Assembly (NCBI GenBank): GCA_963805705.1
Contig: CAWDVH010000001.1
Coordinates: 992,001 to 1,056,000, forward strand
Reading direction: 5' to 3'
From: CAWDVH01 sp963805705
GTDB taxonomy: Bacteria > Actinomycetota > Actinomycetes > Streptosporangiales > Streptosporangiaceae
DNA: 64,000 nt
Shown: piece after piece, positions 52,110 to 59,851 of the stretch
Layout of the letters: every line of letters starts with the position of its first letter
How positions within the stretch are numbered: position 1 is the first letter of the stretch
Position numbers and translations under genes: made by a program
Notes under the pieces: model-generated
Databases searched by the model: none
Told to the model about the DNA's origin: nothing
What the model saw: only the letters and a program-made list of their open reading frames with translations

Positions 52110-52382
52110 TCAGGCAATCAGGTTGTGGACCGGCATGACATCTGGCGCCCCCGGGTCAATCCCGACCTTGCCCAGGATCGGCATGAGCACGCTGCCGTAC
52201 TCCTCGAAGGCCTGCTGAGATTCCCACACCTCGTAGACCATGAGATCACCGTCGGGCCCGAAGCAGGAGTGGTGCGTCCGGCCGGCCGGGCGCCCCGCTC
52301 CGGCGGCGTCAAGCTCCTTGATGGCTTCGTCATACTGCGCCGCGCTCAGGGACTTGGGATGGAAGTAGATAGCGAGTGCCAT
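52110..52382 (-). CDS. small ABM-like dimeric protein
   Basis: 90 residues (ALAIYFHPKSLSAAQYDEAI, KELDAAGAGRPAGRTHHSCF, GPDGDLMVYEVWESQQAFEE, YGSVLMPILGKVGID). The pattern strand-helix-strand with YEVWES and a final strand fits the dimeric alpha/beta barrel (ABM) fold. GGAGG precedes the ATG at 52382. Function unknown; a second, unrelated-looking member of the fold is at 673-960. Confidence 0.7.
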   Translation of the reverse strand: MALAIYFHPKSLSAAQYDEAIKELDAAGAGRPAGRTHHSCFGPDGDLMVYEVWESQQAFEEYGSVLMPILGKVGIDPGAPDVMPVHNLIA

Positions 52383-52438
52383 GGATCCTCCTGCTGGGTA
52401 GTACCGCGGTCCGCGGCGCGGAAGCGGGTAACGGGGGG

Positions 52439-53239
52439 TCAGAACGGGACCACGGTGGCCAGGAGCCCGGTGGTCAGGTGCCCGGTGGTCAGGTGCCCGG
52501 TGGTCAGGTGCCCGGTGTCGTCCTGGCGGCCGGAGAGGATCGAGCAGAAGTCGAGCGCGTCCAGCGACAGCGACTCCCCGCCGTCCCCGGCCTGCCACCG
52601 GCCGCCGGCCGGCCCGGTCAGGGTGAGGGTGAACGGCTGGCCGTGACGGCGGCCCCATTCGGCCACGACGTCGGCAATCAGGCGGCCGTCATGGCCGCCG
52701 GTGAGTTCCATGGGCCGCTCGGTCGCTCGGCTGATATCGAGGCGGTGCATCCAGGTGTCCCGCGTGAAGATGGTGTCCACCAGGTAGCCGTAGCGCCATC
52801 GCTCGGCCTCGAAGGGCGGGTCGTTCTTGATCCGGATGGCCCATCGCATCGGCGCCGGTGTCCGGCGACGGGCCCGCACCGCGCGGGGGGCAACCGCCGC
52901 CAGGCGGCTGATGACCTCGGCCGGGGTCATCGCGGCCCGCTCGCGGACCTGCGTGGCGGACATCTCGTCGATCATCTTCCCGCCGGACCGCCGGCCTGCG
53001 GCCCGGAAGTCGTGAGCGAACTGGCGAAACGAGGCCTGCGCCTCGGCCATGCCGAGCACGTGCCCGGCCGTGGCCCGCACGTCCCACAGCGCGCATGCCG
53101 TCGGCCGCGCCCAGTCGCCGGGGGCCAGGGCCTGCAGCTGAGCCACCATCCGGTCGAATTCGGTCGCCGCGAGGGTCATCGCCTCGCGGTGCCCCAGAGG
53201 CGCGGCGAGGCCTGCACCTGTGGCCGTCATCTCCGCCAT
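52439..53239 (-). CDS. maleylpyruvate-isomerase-like mycothiol-dependent enzyme
   Basis: About 266 residues. DinB_2/MDMPI fold: EFDRMVAQLQALAPGDWARP, the metal His in TAGHVLGMAEAQASFRQF, and DTIFTRDTWMHRLDISRATE, which supplies the other two ligands. A C-terminal MDMPI_C-like domain follows, and the last 25 residues are three GHLTT units encoded by 15-base repeats (52472-52520). The ATG at 53239 has GGGAG six bases upstream; the ATG at 53245 is possible but too close. Such enzymes use mycothiol as thiol cofactor. Divergent TetR gene shares its promoter region. Confidence 0.85.
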   Translation of the reverse strand: MAEMTATGAGLAAPLGHREAMTLAATEFDRMVAQLQALAPGDWARPTACALWDVRATAGHVLGMAEAQASFRQFAHDFRAAGRRSGGKMIDEMSATQVRERAAMTPAEVISRLAAVAPRAVRARRRTPAPMRWAIRIKNDPPFEAERWRYGYLVDTIFTRDTWMHRLDISRATERPMELTGGHDGRLIADVVAEWGRRHGQPFTLTLTGPAGGRWQAGDGGESLSLDALDFCSILSGRQDDTGHLTTGHLTTGHLTTGLLATVVPF

Positions 53240-53258
53240 GACCATCTCCCGCCTATGA

Positions 53259-53287
53259 TTCGGAATTCCGAACACTATCAGGATAGT
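53259..53287. promoter_or_regulatory. two adjacent palindromes in the TetR/isomerase divergent promoter
   Basis: TTCGGAATTCCGAA (53259-53272) is a perfect 14-base palindrome. Two bases later, ACTATC-AG-GATAGT (53274-53287) is a perfect 14-base dyad. They lie between the divergent start codons, the usual place for a TetR operator controlling both directions. Confidence 0.75.
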
Positions 53288-53314
53288 CGCAGGGTCATCG
53301 GCTAGAGTCAAGGC

Positions 53315-53956
53315 ATGAGCCCGGCCACCCCCACCGAGCCGCGGCGCCGCGACCGGCGTCGCGCCCGCCATGAGGCGACCAAACAGGAGATACTCGGCGC
53401 CGCCTGGACCATGGTGCGCGCTGATGGACTGGCGGCCCTGTCCCTGCGCGCGCTCGCGCACGCGGTCGACATGGAACCGCAGTCGCTCTATACCTACTTC
53501 GCCTCCAAGAACGCCCTCTACGACTGCATGTTCGCCGACGGCAACCGGGAGCTGGCCAGCCAGTTCGCGGCCACCGAGATCCCGGCCGAGCCCCGCGCGG
53601 CGCTGCGGGCCCTGGCCCGGCACTTCGTGGCCTTCGCGACGGAGGACCAGGCCCGCTACCAGCTGCTGTTCCTGCGCACGATCCCCGGCTTCCAGCCGTC
53701 GCCTGAGTCTTATGCGATCGCCGTCCGGGTCCTGGCCGACGTTCGCGCCATCCTGGCCAGGGCAGGCATCCGGGCCGAGGCTGACTTCGACCTCTGGATC
53801 GCGCTCGTCGCCGGCCTGGCCGGCCAGCAGCTCGCCAATGACCCCGGCGGCGACCGGTACAGCCGCCTGGTCGACGGCGCCACCACGATGTACGCCGACC
53901 ACATCCTCGGCCCGGCCGCCAATGGCGACGCAAGCCGGGCATCCCGGCCGGGTTAA
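53315..53956 (+). CDS. TetR-family transcriptional regulator
   Basis: 213 residues. N-terminal HTH: RHEATKQEILGAAWTMVRAD, LAALSLRALAHAVDMEPQSL, YTYFASKNALYDCMFADG. The C-terminal domain (helices from residue 75) is of the WHG/TetR_C_33-like type (LRALARHFVAFATEDQARYQ, LLFLRTIPGFQPSPESYAIA). It is divergent from the MDMPI-like gene and directly upstream of the creatininase operon (56-base gap), so it may control either or both. Confidence 0.9.
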   Translation: MSPATPTEPRRRDRRRARHEATKQEILGAAWTMVRADGLAALSLRALAHAVDMEPQSLYTYFASKNALYDCMFADGNRELASQFAATEIPAEPRAALRALARHFVAFATEDQARYQLLFLRTIPGFQPSPESYAIAVRVLADVRAILARAGIRAEADFDLWIALVAGLAGQQLANDPGGDRYSRLVDGATTMYADHILGPAANGDASRASRPG

Positions 53957-53970
53957 GCTAGCGCGCCGGG

Positions 53971-54010
53971 CAGTGGGCACGTCGCAACTGCAGTGGGCAC
54001 ATCGCAACTG
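53971..54010. repeat. two tandem 20-base repeats upstream of the creatininase operon
   Basis: CAGTGGGCACGTCGCAACTG at 53971-53990 is followed directly by CAGTGGGCACATCGCAACTG at 53991-54010, one mismatch. The pair fills almost all of the TetR-creatininase gap. It could be a regulator-binding pair or the remains of a transposon end with paired transposase sites. Confidence 0.75.
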
Positions 54011-54012
54011 AG

Positions 54013-54744
54013 GTGGCAGGGGGCGAGCCGGTCGTGCGGGTATCCGACGCGAACTGGATGCAGATCGAGGAGTACCTGACCAGGGACGACCGGATCGTGC
54101 TGCCGACCGGGTCGACCGAGCAGCACGGCTACCTGTCGCTGGGGACCGACGCCATCCTCGCCGAGCGGGTCGCGGCCGAGGCCGCGCAGCCGCTCGGCAT
54201 CCCGGTCCTGCCGGTGCTCCCGTACGGAATGGCTCCCTACTTCGCCGCGTTCCCTGGCAGCATGAGCCTGCGGATCACGACCTACATCGAGGTGCTGCGC
54301 GATCTCCTCGACGGGCTCGCCGGGCAGGGCTTCCGCCGCATTGCCATCGTCAACGGGCATGGCGGCAACGCGCCGGTCACCGGGTTCATCCGCGAGTGGA
54401 TCTGCCAGCCGCGCCCGGAGCGGATGCAGGTGCTCTTTCATAGCTGGTACAACGCGCCGCAGACGGCGGCCGCCGCTGACCAGTTCGACCGCGATCAGAT
54501 GCACGGAGGCTGGGTGGAGAACTTTCCCTGGACCCGGGTGGCCGGGGCCGATATGCCGGCTGGCCGGCGGCCGGTCCTGGCCCGGGAGCATTTCGGCCTG
54601 CTCGACGCTGAGCAGGTCCGGGCCGCGGCACCGGACGGCGTGCTGGGCGGGGCCTACGCGCGCCCGGATGAGGACATGCGGATCGTCTGGGACGCCGGGG
54701 TTGCCGAGGTCCGGGCGCTGCTGGACAGCGGGTGGGCCAGATGA
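54013..54744 (+). CDS. creatininase-family amidohydrolase
   Basis: 243 residues. The family's metal site is intact: LPTGSTEQHGYLSLGTDAIL (Glu, His, Asp ligands) and FRRIAIVNGHGGNAPVTGFI, with a Trp/His/Glu region DQMHGGWVENFPWTR near the substrate. Members hydrolyse creatinine-like lactams or formamides, or trim peptides (MftE). GTG at 54013 is the first start; a GTG at 54034 is also reasonable. First gene of the operon, four-base overlap with the SDR gene. Confidence 0.9.
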   Translation: MAGGEPVVRVSDANWMQIEEYLTRDDRIVLPTGSTEQHGYLSLGTDAILAERVAAEAAQPLGIPVLPVLPYGMAPYFAAFPGSMSLRITTYIEVLRDLLDGLAGQGFRRIAIVNGHGGNAPVTGFIREWICQPRPERMQVLFHSWYNAPQTAAAADQFDRDQMHGGWVENFPWTRVAGADMPAGRRPVLAREHFGLLDAEQVRAAAPDGVLGGAYARPDEDMRIVWDAGVAEVRALLDSGWAR

Positions 54745-55442
54745 GCGCCGGGCTGGCCGGCAAGACCGCCGTGGTCACCGGCACCGCGCACGGCATCGGC
54801 GCCGCCATCGCGCAGGCGCTGCGGGATGCGGGAGCAGACGTCTGCGGCGTCGACCGGGAAGATGCCGACCTGACCAGCGCGGCGGCGGTGCGGGAGCTGT
54901 TCGCCGGGATCGGCGCCGTCGACATCCTGGTCAACAACGCCGGAGGGGTGTGCGGGCAGGTCGGCCATCCGCTGGAGGAGGTGACCGATGATGACTGGCA
55001 CGAGGTGGTCAACGCCAACCTGACCAGCGCCTTCCTGTGCACGCGGGCGGCCGTGCCGGCGATGAAGGCGCGCCGCTGGGGCCGGATCGTCAACATCTCC
55101 TCGGCCGCGGGCCTGACCGTCAGCAAGACGGGGATCCAGGCCTACGCCAGCGCGAAGGCGGGCCAGATCGGGTTCACCCGGCAGATGGCGCACGAGCTCG
55201 GGCCGTTCGGGATCACCGTCAACTGCATCGCCCCCGGCTTCATCCTGTCCAACCCCACGACGCAGCGGCAGTGGGAGAGCTACGGCGAGGACGGCCAGCG
55301 GGAGCTGGTCAGGGGCATTGCCCTTGGGCGGCTGGGCGCGCCTGCGGACATCGCCCACGGCGTGCAGTTCTTCACCGCGCAGCAGTCCTCCTGGATAACC
55401 GGGCAGACGATCGCGATTGACGGCGGCAGTGCTTTCCTTTAA
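54741..55442 (+). CDS. short-chain dehydrogenase/reductase
   Basis: 233 residues from the ATG at 54741, overlapping the creatininase stop (ATGA). NAD(P) motif AVVTGTAHGIGAAIA, then LVNNAGG, the catalytic Ser in RIVNISSAAGLTVSKTG, Tyr-x3-Lys in IQAYASAKAGQIGFTR, and the C-terminal SSWITGQTIAIDGGSA. Classical SDR; substrate probably a secondary alcohol or ketone from the neighbouring hydrolases. The Asp in CGVDRED after the second strand suggests NAD+ preference. Confidence 0.93.
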   Translation: MSAGLAGKTAVVTGTAHGIGAAIAQALRDAGADVCGVDREDADLTSAAAVRELFAGIGAVDILVNNAGGVCGQVGHPLEEVTDDDWHEVVNANLTSAFLCTRAAVPAMKARRWGRIVNISSAAGLTVSKTGIQAYASAKAGQIGFTRQMAHELGPFGITVNCIAPGFILSNPTTQRQWESYGEDGQRELVRGIALGRLGAPADIAHGVQFFTAQQSSWITGQTIAIDGGSAFL

Positions 55443-56826
55443 CCCCGGCGACGCCGGCTACCTGCGGGAGCTCGCCGAGTACGTCGCCGTGCCGAGCGTC
55501 AGCCGGGATGCGGCCCCCGAGACGATGCGAGCCGCGGCGCAGTGGCTGGCCGGGCAGCTCACGTTCGCAGGCGGCCGGGTGGCCGAAACCGACGGCCATC
55601 CCGTCGTGCGGGGCGAGTGGCTCGGCGCCGGCGGCGCGCCGACCATCCTGGTCTATGGGCACTACGACGTGCAGCCGACGGGCGCGGCAGCCGAGTGGCA
55701 CACTCCCCCGTTCGAGCTGCGGGTAGACGGCGACGTGATCAGGGGCCGGGGCACATCGGACGACAAGGGCCCGGTCTACATCGTGCTCAAGACCGCCCAG
55801 GCGTTCATGGCCCAGGAGGGCGGCCTGCCGCTCAACGTGAAGTTCCTCTTCGAGGGCGAGGAGGAGATCGGAAGCCCGCATCTGCCGGCCTACGTCCGCA
55901 GCCACGCCAGAGAGCTGGCGGCCGATCTGGTCATCTCCGCCGACGGGGCCATGTGGCGGGCCAGCGAGCCGTCGCTGTCACTGGCGTCCAAGGGTCTGGT
56001 CTCGATGGACATCCGCGTCGAGGGCGCGCGCACGGACCTGCATTCCGGCCGGTACGGGGGGACCGTCGCCAACCCCCTGCACGCGCTCAGCGAGATCCTG
56101 GCCCGCCTGCACCTTCCCGACGGGACCGTCGCCGTTCCCGGTTTCTATGACGGCATTCCCGAGCTGAGCGCGGAGCGTCGCCGGCAGCTCGCGGACGTCC
56201 CGTTTAATGCCGGGGAATTCCTGACCGACCTGGGGCTCGGCGAAGCGCACGGTGAGGCGGGATTCACCACCCTCGAACGCCTCTGGGAGCGCCCGACGCT
56301 CGAGATCAATGGCGTGCAGGGCGGCGGGAAGTACACCGTGATCCCCCATATCGCCGTCGCGCACGTATCGTGCCGCCTGGTGCCCGGCCAGGATCCCGAC
56401 GCCGTGATCGGGGCCATCGTCGCCCACGTCGGCGCGCAGGCCGCGCCGGGCGTGCGGGTCGAGGTGCGCGCCGACCAGGCCAGGGTGCCGGCGTACACCA
56501 TCCCGGCCGGCCATCCGGCTATCCGGGCCGCCGCGGCCGCGCTCGAGGCGGTGTATCCAGACGAGGAAGTGCTGCTGGCCTGCATCCCCGGCACCCTGCC
56601 GGCGACGGCCCTGTTCGAAGAGGTCCTCGGGGCCAAGACGCTGTTCTTCTCGTTCTCGACCGCCGATGAGAATCTGCACGCCCCGAACGAGTTCATGCGC
56701 ATCCGGCGGCTGCGCGAGGGGATGCGGGCCTGGGAGCAGCTGTGGTGCCTGCTCGCCGCCGGGCCGCACCGCCTGGCGCCCGCCCGTGCCGCCGGAGCGG
56801 AGACGGGCCTGGCCGGCGATGATTGA
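55429..56826 (+). CDS. M20-family metallopeptidase (dipeptidase)
   Basis: About 465 residues. Di-zinc site: ILVYGHYDVQPTG (His, Asp), GRGTSDDKGPVYIVL (bridging Asp), LFEGEEEIGSPHL (catalytic Glu and ligand), and the C-terminal TADENLHAPNEFMRI (His). The insert between has the dimerisation domain (LASKGLVSMDIRVEG, GGKYTVIPHIAVAHV). It belongs to the carnosinase-like group of M20 dipeptidases. The start is uncertain; GTG at 55429 or TTG at 55417, both inside the end of the SDR gene. The stop overlaps the next start. Confidence 0.92.
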   Translation: MLSFNPGDAGYLRELAEYVAVPSVSRDAAPETMRAAAQWLAGQLTFAGGRVAETDGHPVVRGEWLGAGGAPTILVYGHYDVQPTGAAAEWHTPPFELRVDGDVIRGRGTSDDKGPVYIVLKTAQAFMAQEGGLPLNVKFLFEGEEEIGSPHLPAYVRSHARELAADLVISADGAMWRASEPSLSLASKGLVSMDIRVEGARTDLHSGRYGGTVANPLHALSEILARLHLPDGTVAVPGFYDGIPELSAERRRQLADVPFNAGEFLTDLGLGEAHGEAGFTTLERLWERPTLEINGVQGGGKYTVIPHIAVAHVSCRLVPGQDPDAVIGAIVAHVGAQAAPGVRVEVRADQARVPAYTIPAGHPAIRAAAAALEAVYPDEEVLLACIPGTLPATALFEEVLGAKTLFFSFSTADENLHAPNEFMRIRRLREGMRAWEQLWCLLAAGPHRLAPARAAGAETGLAGDD

Positions 56827-58027
56827 CCAGCCGCAGGACCAGCCACCCGGCGCGTACTCCTACCTCACCGAGGGCGCGGACGTCCGCCGGTTCGAGCTGG
56901 CGCCCGAGTTCGGCCGGGTGCCCCCGTATGCCGCCGGCCTCACCGCGCAGGAGGAACGCAGGTCGCGCCGGCTCCTGCGCGACAGCATCGTGATCAGCCT
57001 GCACGACCATCCCGTCCGCTTCCCGCTCCGGATGGAGGAGACGCCGCAGTACAACCGGACCGGGCGCCAGCATGCCGCCTATGCCGGCCTGGCCGCCTCG
57101 GGCATGACGGTCGTGTTCGACAACATGATGGACGGCACCGCCTGCGTCACCGGGAACGCCCCGTGGCGGTGGGACGACATCATCACCGATCTCGGGATGC
57201 GCCAGGCCGACCTCGCCCACCACAGCGAAGCCATGCTCATCCGGACGGTGGCCGACATCGATGAGGCTCACCGCTCCGGGCGGGTCGGGCTGGTCTTCGG
57301 GCTGGAGGCGGCGACGCCGATCGAGAACGAGATCGACCGCCTCGACGTGCTCTACGGGCTCGGCATCCGGCAGATCGGGATCGCGTACTCCGACGCCAAC
57401 GCGCTCGGCAGCGGGCTCAATGAGGTCAATGACGGTGGCCTCACTGCCCTCGGCCGGCGTGCGGTGACGCGCATGAACCGGCTCGGCCTGGCCATCGACG
57501 TCTCGCACTCATCGGACCGCACAGCCCTGGATGTGTGCGAGCACAGCGACCGGCCGGTGTTCCTGACCCACGCCGGCGCGCGGGCGGTCTGGGACACGGC
57601 CCGGATGAAGCCCGACGACGTGCTGCGGGCGGTGGCCGGCACCGGCGGCGTGATCGGGATGTCGGCCGCCCCGCACACCACGCTGTCGGGCGCGCATCCC
57701 CGGCACTCGATCGACTCGGTCATGGACCACTTCCTGTACTGCGTCGATCTGGTCGGCATCGGCCACGTCGCCTTCGGGCCTGACACCCTGTACGGCGATC
57801 ACGTCCAGCTGCACCGGGTCTTCGCCCATCTGCTGGGCCTGGCCCGCGCCACCAGCGGCCCGGCCTTCGAGCCGGTCGCCTACGTCGACGGCCTGGAGAA
57901 TCCCACCGAGAACTTCGCGAATATCTGCGGCTGGCTCGTCCAGCACGGGTTCGACGACGAGGCGGTGCGGACCGTCATCGGCGGGAATATCTACCGGGCC
58001 CTGGAATCGGTCTGGACCGGGCCGTGA
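56819..58027 (+). CDS. M19-family (membrane dipeptidase-like) protein
   Basis: About 402 residues from the ATG at 56819 that overlaps the M20 stop. Renal-dipeptidase pattern: ISLHDHPVRFPLR (first metal pair), GLVFGLEAATPIENEIDRLD, VLYGLGIRQIGIAYSDANAL, LAIDVSHSSDRTALDVCEHS, RPVFLTHAGARAV. The third block reads GPDTLYGD rather than GxDFDG and the site is altered at several ligand positions, so specificity may differ. M19 enzymes open dipeptides and some beta-lactams. No signal peptide, so cytosolic. Confidence 0.88.
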   Translation: MIDQPQDQPPGAYSYLTEGADVRRFELAPEFGRVPPYAAGLTAQEERRSRRLLRDSIVISLHDHPVRFPLRMEETPQYNRTGRQHAAYAGLAASGMTVVFDNMMDGTACVTGNAPWRWDDIITDLGMRQADLAHHSEAMLIRTVADIDEAHRSGRVGLVFGLEAATPIENEIDRLDVLYGLGIRQIGIAYSDANALGSGLNEVNDGGLTALGRRAVTRMNRLGLAIDVSHSSDRTALDVCEHSDRPVFLTHAGARAVWDTARMKPDDVLRAVAGTGGVIGMSAAPHTTLSGAHPRHSIDSVMDHFLYCVDLVGIGHVAFGPDTLYGDHVQLHRVFAHLLGLARATSGPAFEPVAYVDGLENPTENFANICGWLVQHGFDDEAVRTVIGGNIYRALESVWTGP

Positions 58028-59814
58028 GCGAGCCAGGGCCGGGCCCGGCGGCCGGCCGTCCGGCCGCGGCGGCAGACCGGGCGGCCGCAGAGCGGGCGGC
58101 GGCTGAGCTTGACGGGCTCAGCGAGGAATTCTTCGAGGTCGTGCACACCACCGATCCGTTCACGGCCACGCAGCTCGGGGTCCGCGGCTTCGACGACCTG
58201 GTCCCCGATCCCAGCCGGGCGGGCGCGGCCAGGGGCGCGCAGCGGATCGCCGCGGTCTCCGGCCGCCTGGCCGCGATCGACGCGCGCCTGCTCGACGCGG
58301 CGGGCCGCACCAACCATGCGGTCCTCACGCACCTGGCCTGGGGAGCGCACTCCGATCTGGCGCACGGCCTCTGGGAGGCAAACGCATCGGCGGGTGCCTA
58401 TGTCTCCCCGCAGGCCATGGTCTTCCAGTCGGTGCCGACCGCGCTGCTGAGCGACGCTGCGGCGGTCGACGGCTACCTCCGGCGGCTGCGCGGGCTGAGC
58501 GGGTACTTCGACGCCGTCACCCGCCGCTACCGGGAGGCCAAGGAGGACGGGCGGGTCCCGACCGGCGTCGGGGTCCGCCAGGCCATCGAGCAGCTCGAGG
58601 GCCATCTCGGCCGGGACATCACCGCTGACACGCTGGTGACCGTGGCCCTGCCCGGCGCCGCGGACCAGGCCGCGATCCGCCGCGAGGCCGCCGGCATCGT
58701 CGAGGGCGAGGTCCGGCCGGCGATGCGGCGGCTGGCGGCCTGCCTGCGGCAGGACCTGCTGCCGGTGGCCCGCCCGGATCAGCAGGTGGGCATCCGCTTT
58801 GTCCCCGGCGGCGCCGACGGGTACCGGGCGGCGGTGCGGCGGCACACGACCACCGGGCTGTCCCCCGAGCAGATCCACCAGATCGGGCTGGACAGTCTCG
58901 CGGCCCTGCAGGCCGAGTGGGCCGAGCTGGGATCGGCGGTCCTGCAGACCACCGACGTCCCCGCGATCCTCGAACGGCTCCGGGAGGACCGCACGCTCCG
59001 CTTCACCGACTCGGCCCAGATCGTGCGCACGGTCACCGAGGCCCTGCGGCGCGCCGAGGAAGCCAGGGACGACTGGTTCGGGCCGCTGGCCATCCCCGAC
59101 TGCGTCATCGAGGAGATCGACCCGGTCGAGGCGGGCAACGCCCCCCTGGCGTACTACCGGCCGCCCGCCGCGGGCGGGCTGCGCCCCGGCGCGCACTGCG
59201 TCCTGACCGCCAGGCCGCGGGAGCGCTTCGTCTACGAGTACGAGGCGCTGGCGTTCCATGAGAGCACGCCCGGTCACCATCTGCAGCTCGCCCTGGCGCA
59301 GACGCTGGACGGGCTGCCCGCCTACCGCCGCTTCCTCGACGCCGAGGTCTGCGGCTACGTCGAAGGCTGGGGCCTGTACTGCGAGCGCCTGGCGGACGAG
59401 ATGGGCCTGTATACCTCGGACCTGCAGCGGCTGGGTATGCTCTCCTTCGACGCGCTGCGCGCCTGCCGGCTCGTCGTCGACACTGGCATGCACCACTACG
59501 GCTGGTCTCGCTCCAGGGCCGTGGACTTCCTGTGGCGCAATACGGCAACCACCAGGGCCAACGTCGAGAATGAGATCGACCGCTACATCGCCTGGCCGGG
59601 CCAGGCCCTGGCCTACATGGTCGGCCGCCGCGAGATCCAGCGGCTGCGGGGCGTGGCGCAGGATCAGCTCGGCACGCGCTTCGACATCCGGGGCTTCCAC
59701 CGGACCGTCCTCGGCAGCGGCGCGGTCCCGCTGGCCGTTCTGGATCAGCTCGTGACGAGCTGGGCCGACCTAAGTACGCCCATGCCGGACAGGGAGTCCC
59801 CTCAGGCGGGGTAG
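58024..59814 (+). CDS. DUF885 family metallopeptidase-like protein
   Basis: 596 residues from a GTG overlapping the M19 stop (GTGA). DUF885 signatures: LTHLAWGAHSDLAHGLWEAN, FDAVTRRYREAKEDGRVPTG, a zinc-type motif in FVYEYEALAFHESTPGHHLQ (HESTPGHH), YVEGWGLYCERLADEMGLY, and VDTGMHHYGWSRSRAVDFL. Members are uncharacterised, probably carboxypeptidase-like; the motif resembles HExxH plus a distal Glu. An Ala-rich N-terminus of 30 residues precedes it. Fits as the third peptide-bond hydrolase in the run. Confidence 0.88.
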   Translation: MSEPGPGPAAGRPAAAADRAAAERAAAELDGLSEEFFEVVHTTDPFTATQLGVRGFDDLVPDPSRAGAARGAQRIAAVSGRLAAIDARLLDAAGRTNHAVLTHLAWGAHSDLAHGLWEANASAGAYVSPQAMVFQSVPTALLSDAAAVDGYLRRLRGLSGYFDAVTRRYREAKEDGRVPTGVGVRQAIEQLEGHLGRDITADTLVTVALPGAADQAAIRREAAGIVEGEVRPAMRRLAACLRQDLLPVARPDQQVGIRFVPGGADGYRAAVRRHTTTGLSPEQIHQIGLDSLAALQAEWAELGSAVLQTTDVPAILERLREDRTLRFTDSAQIVRTVTEALRRAEEARDDWFGPLAIPDCVIEEIDPVEAGNAPLAYYRPPAAGGLRPGAHCVLTARPRERFVYEYEALAFHESTPGHHLQLALAQTLDGLPAYRRFLDAEVCGYVEGWGLYCERLADEMGLYTSDLQRLGMLSFDALRACRLVVDTGMHHYGWSRSRAVDFLWRNTATTRANVENEIDRYIAWPGQALAYMVGRREIQRLRGVAQDQLGTRFDIRGFHRTVLGSGAVPLAVLDQLVTSWADLSTPMPDRESPQAG

Positions 59815-59851
59815 GTCTGGCTCTAGCTGATAAGGAAGGCGGTACTCGCGC

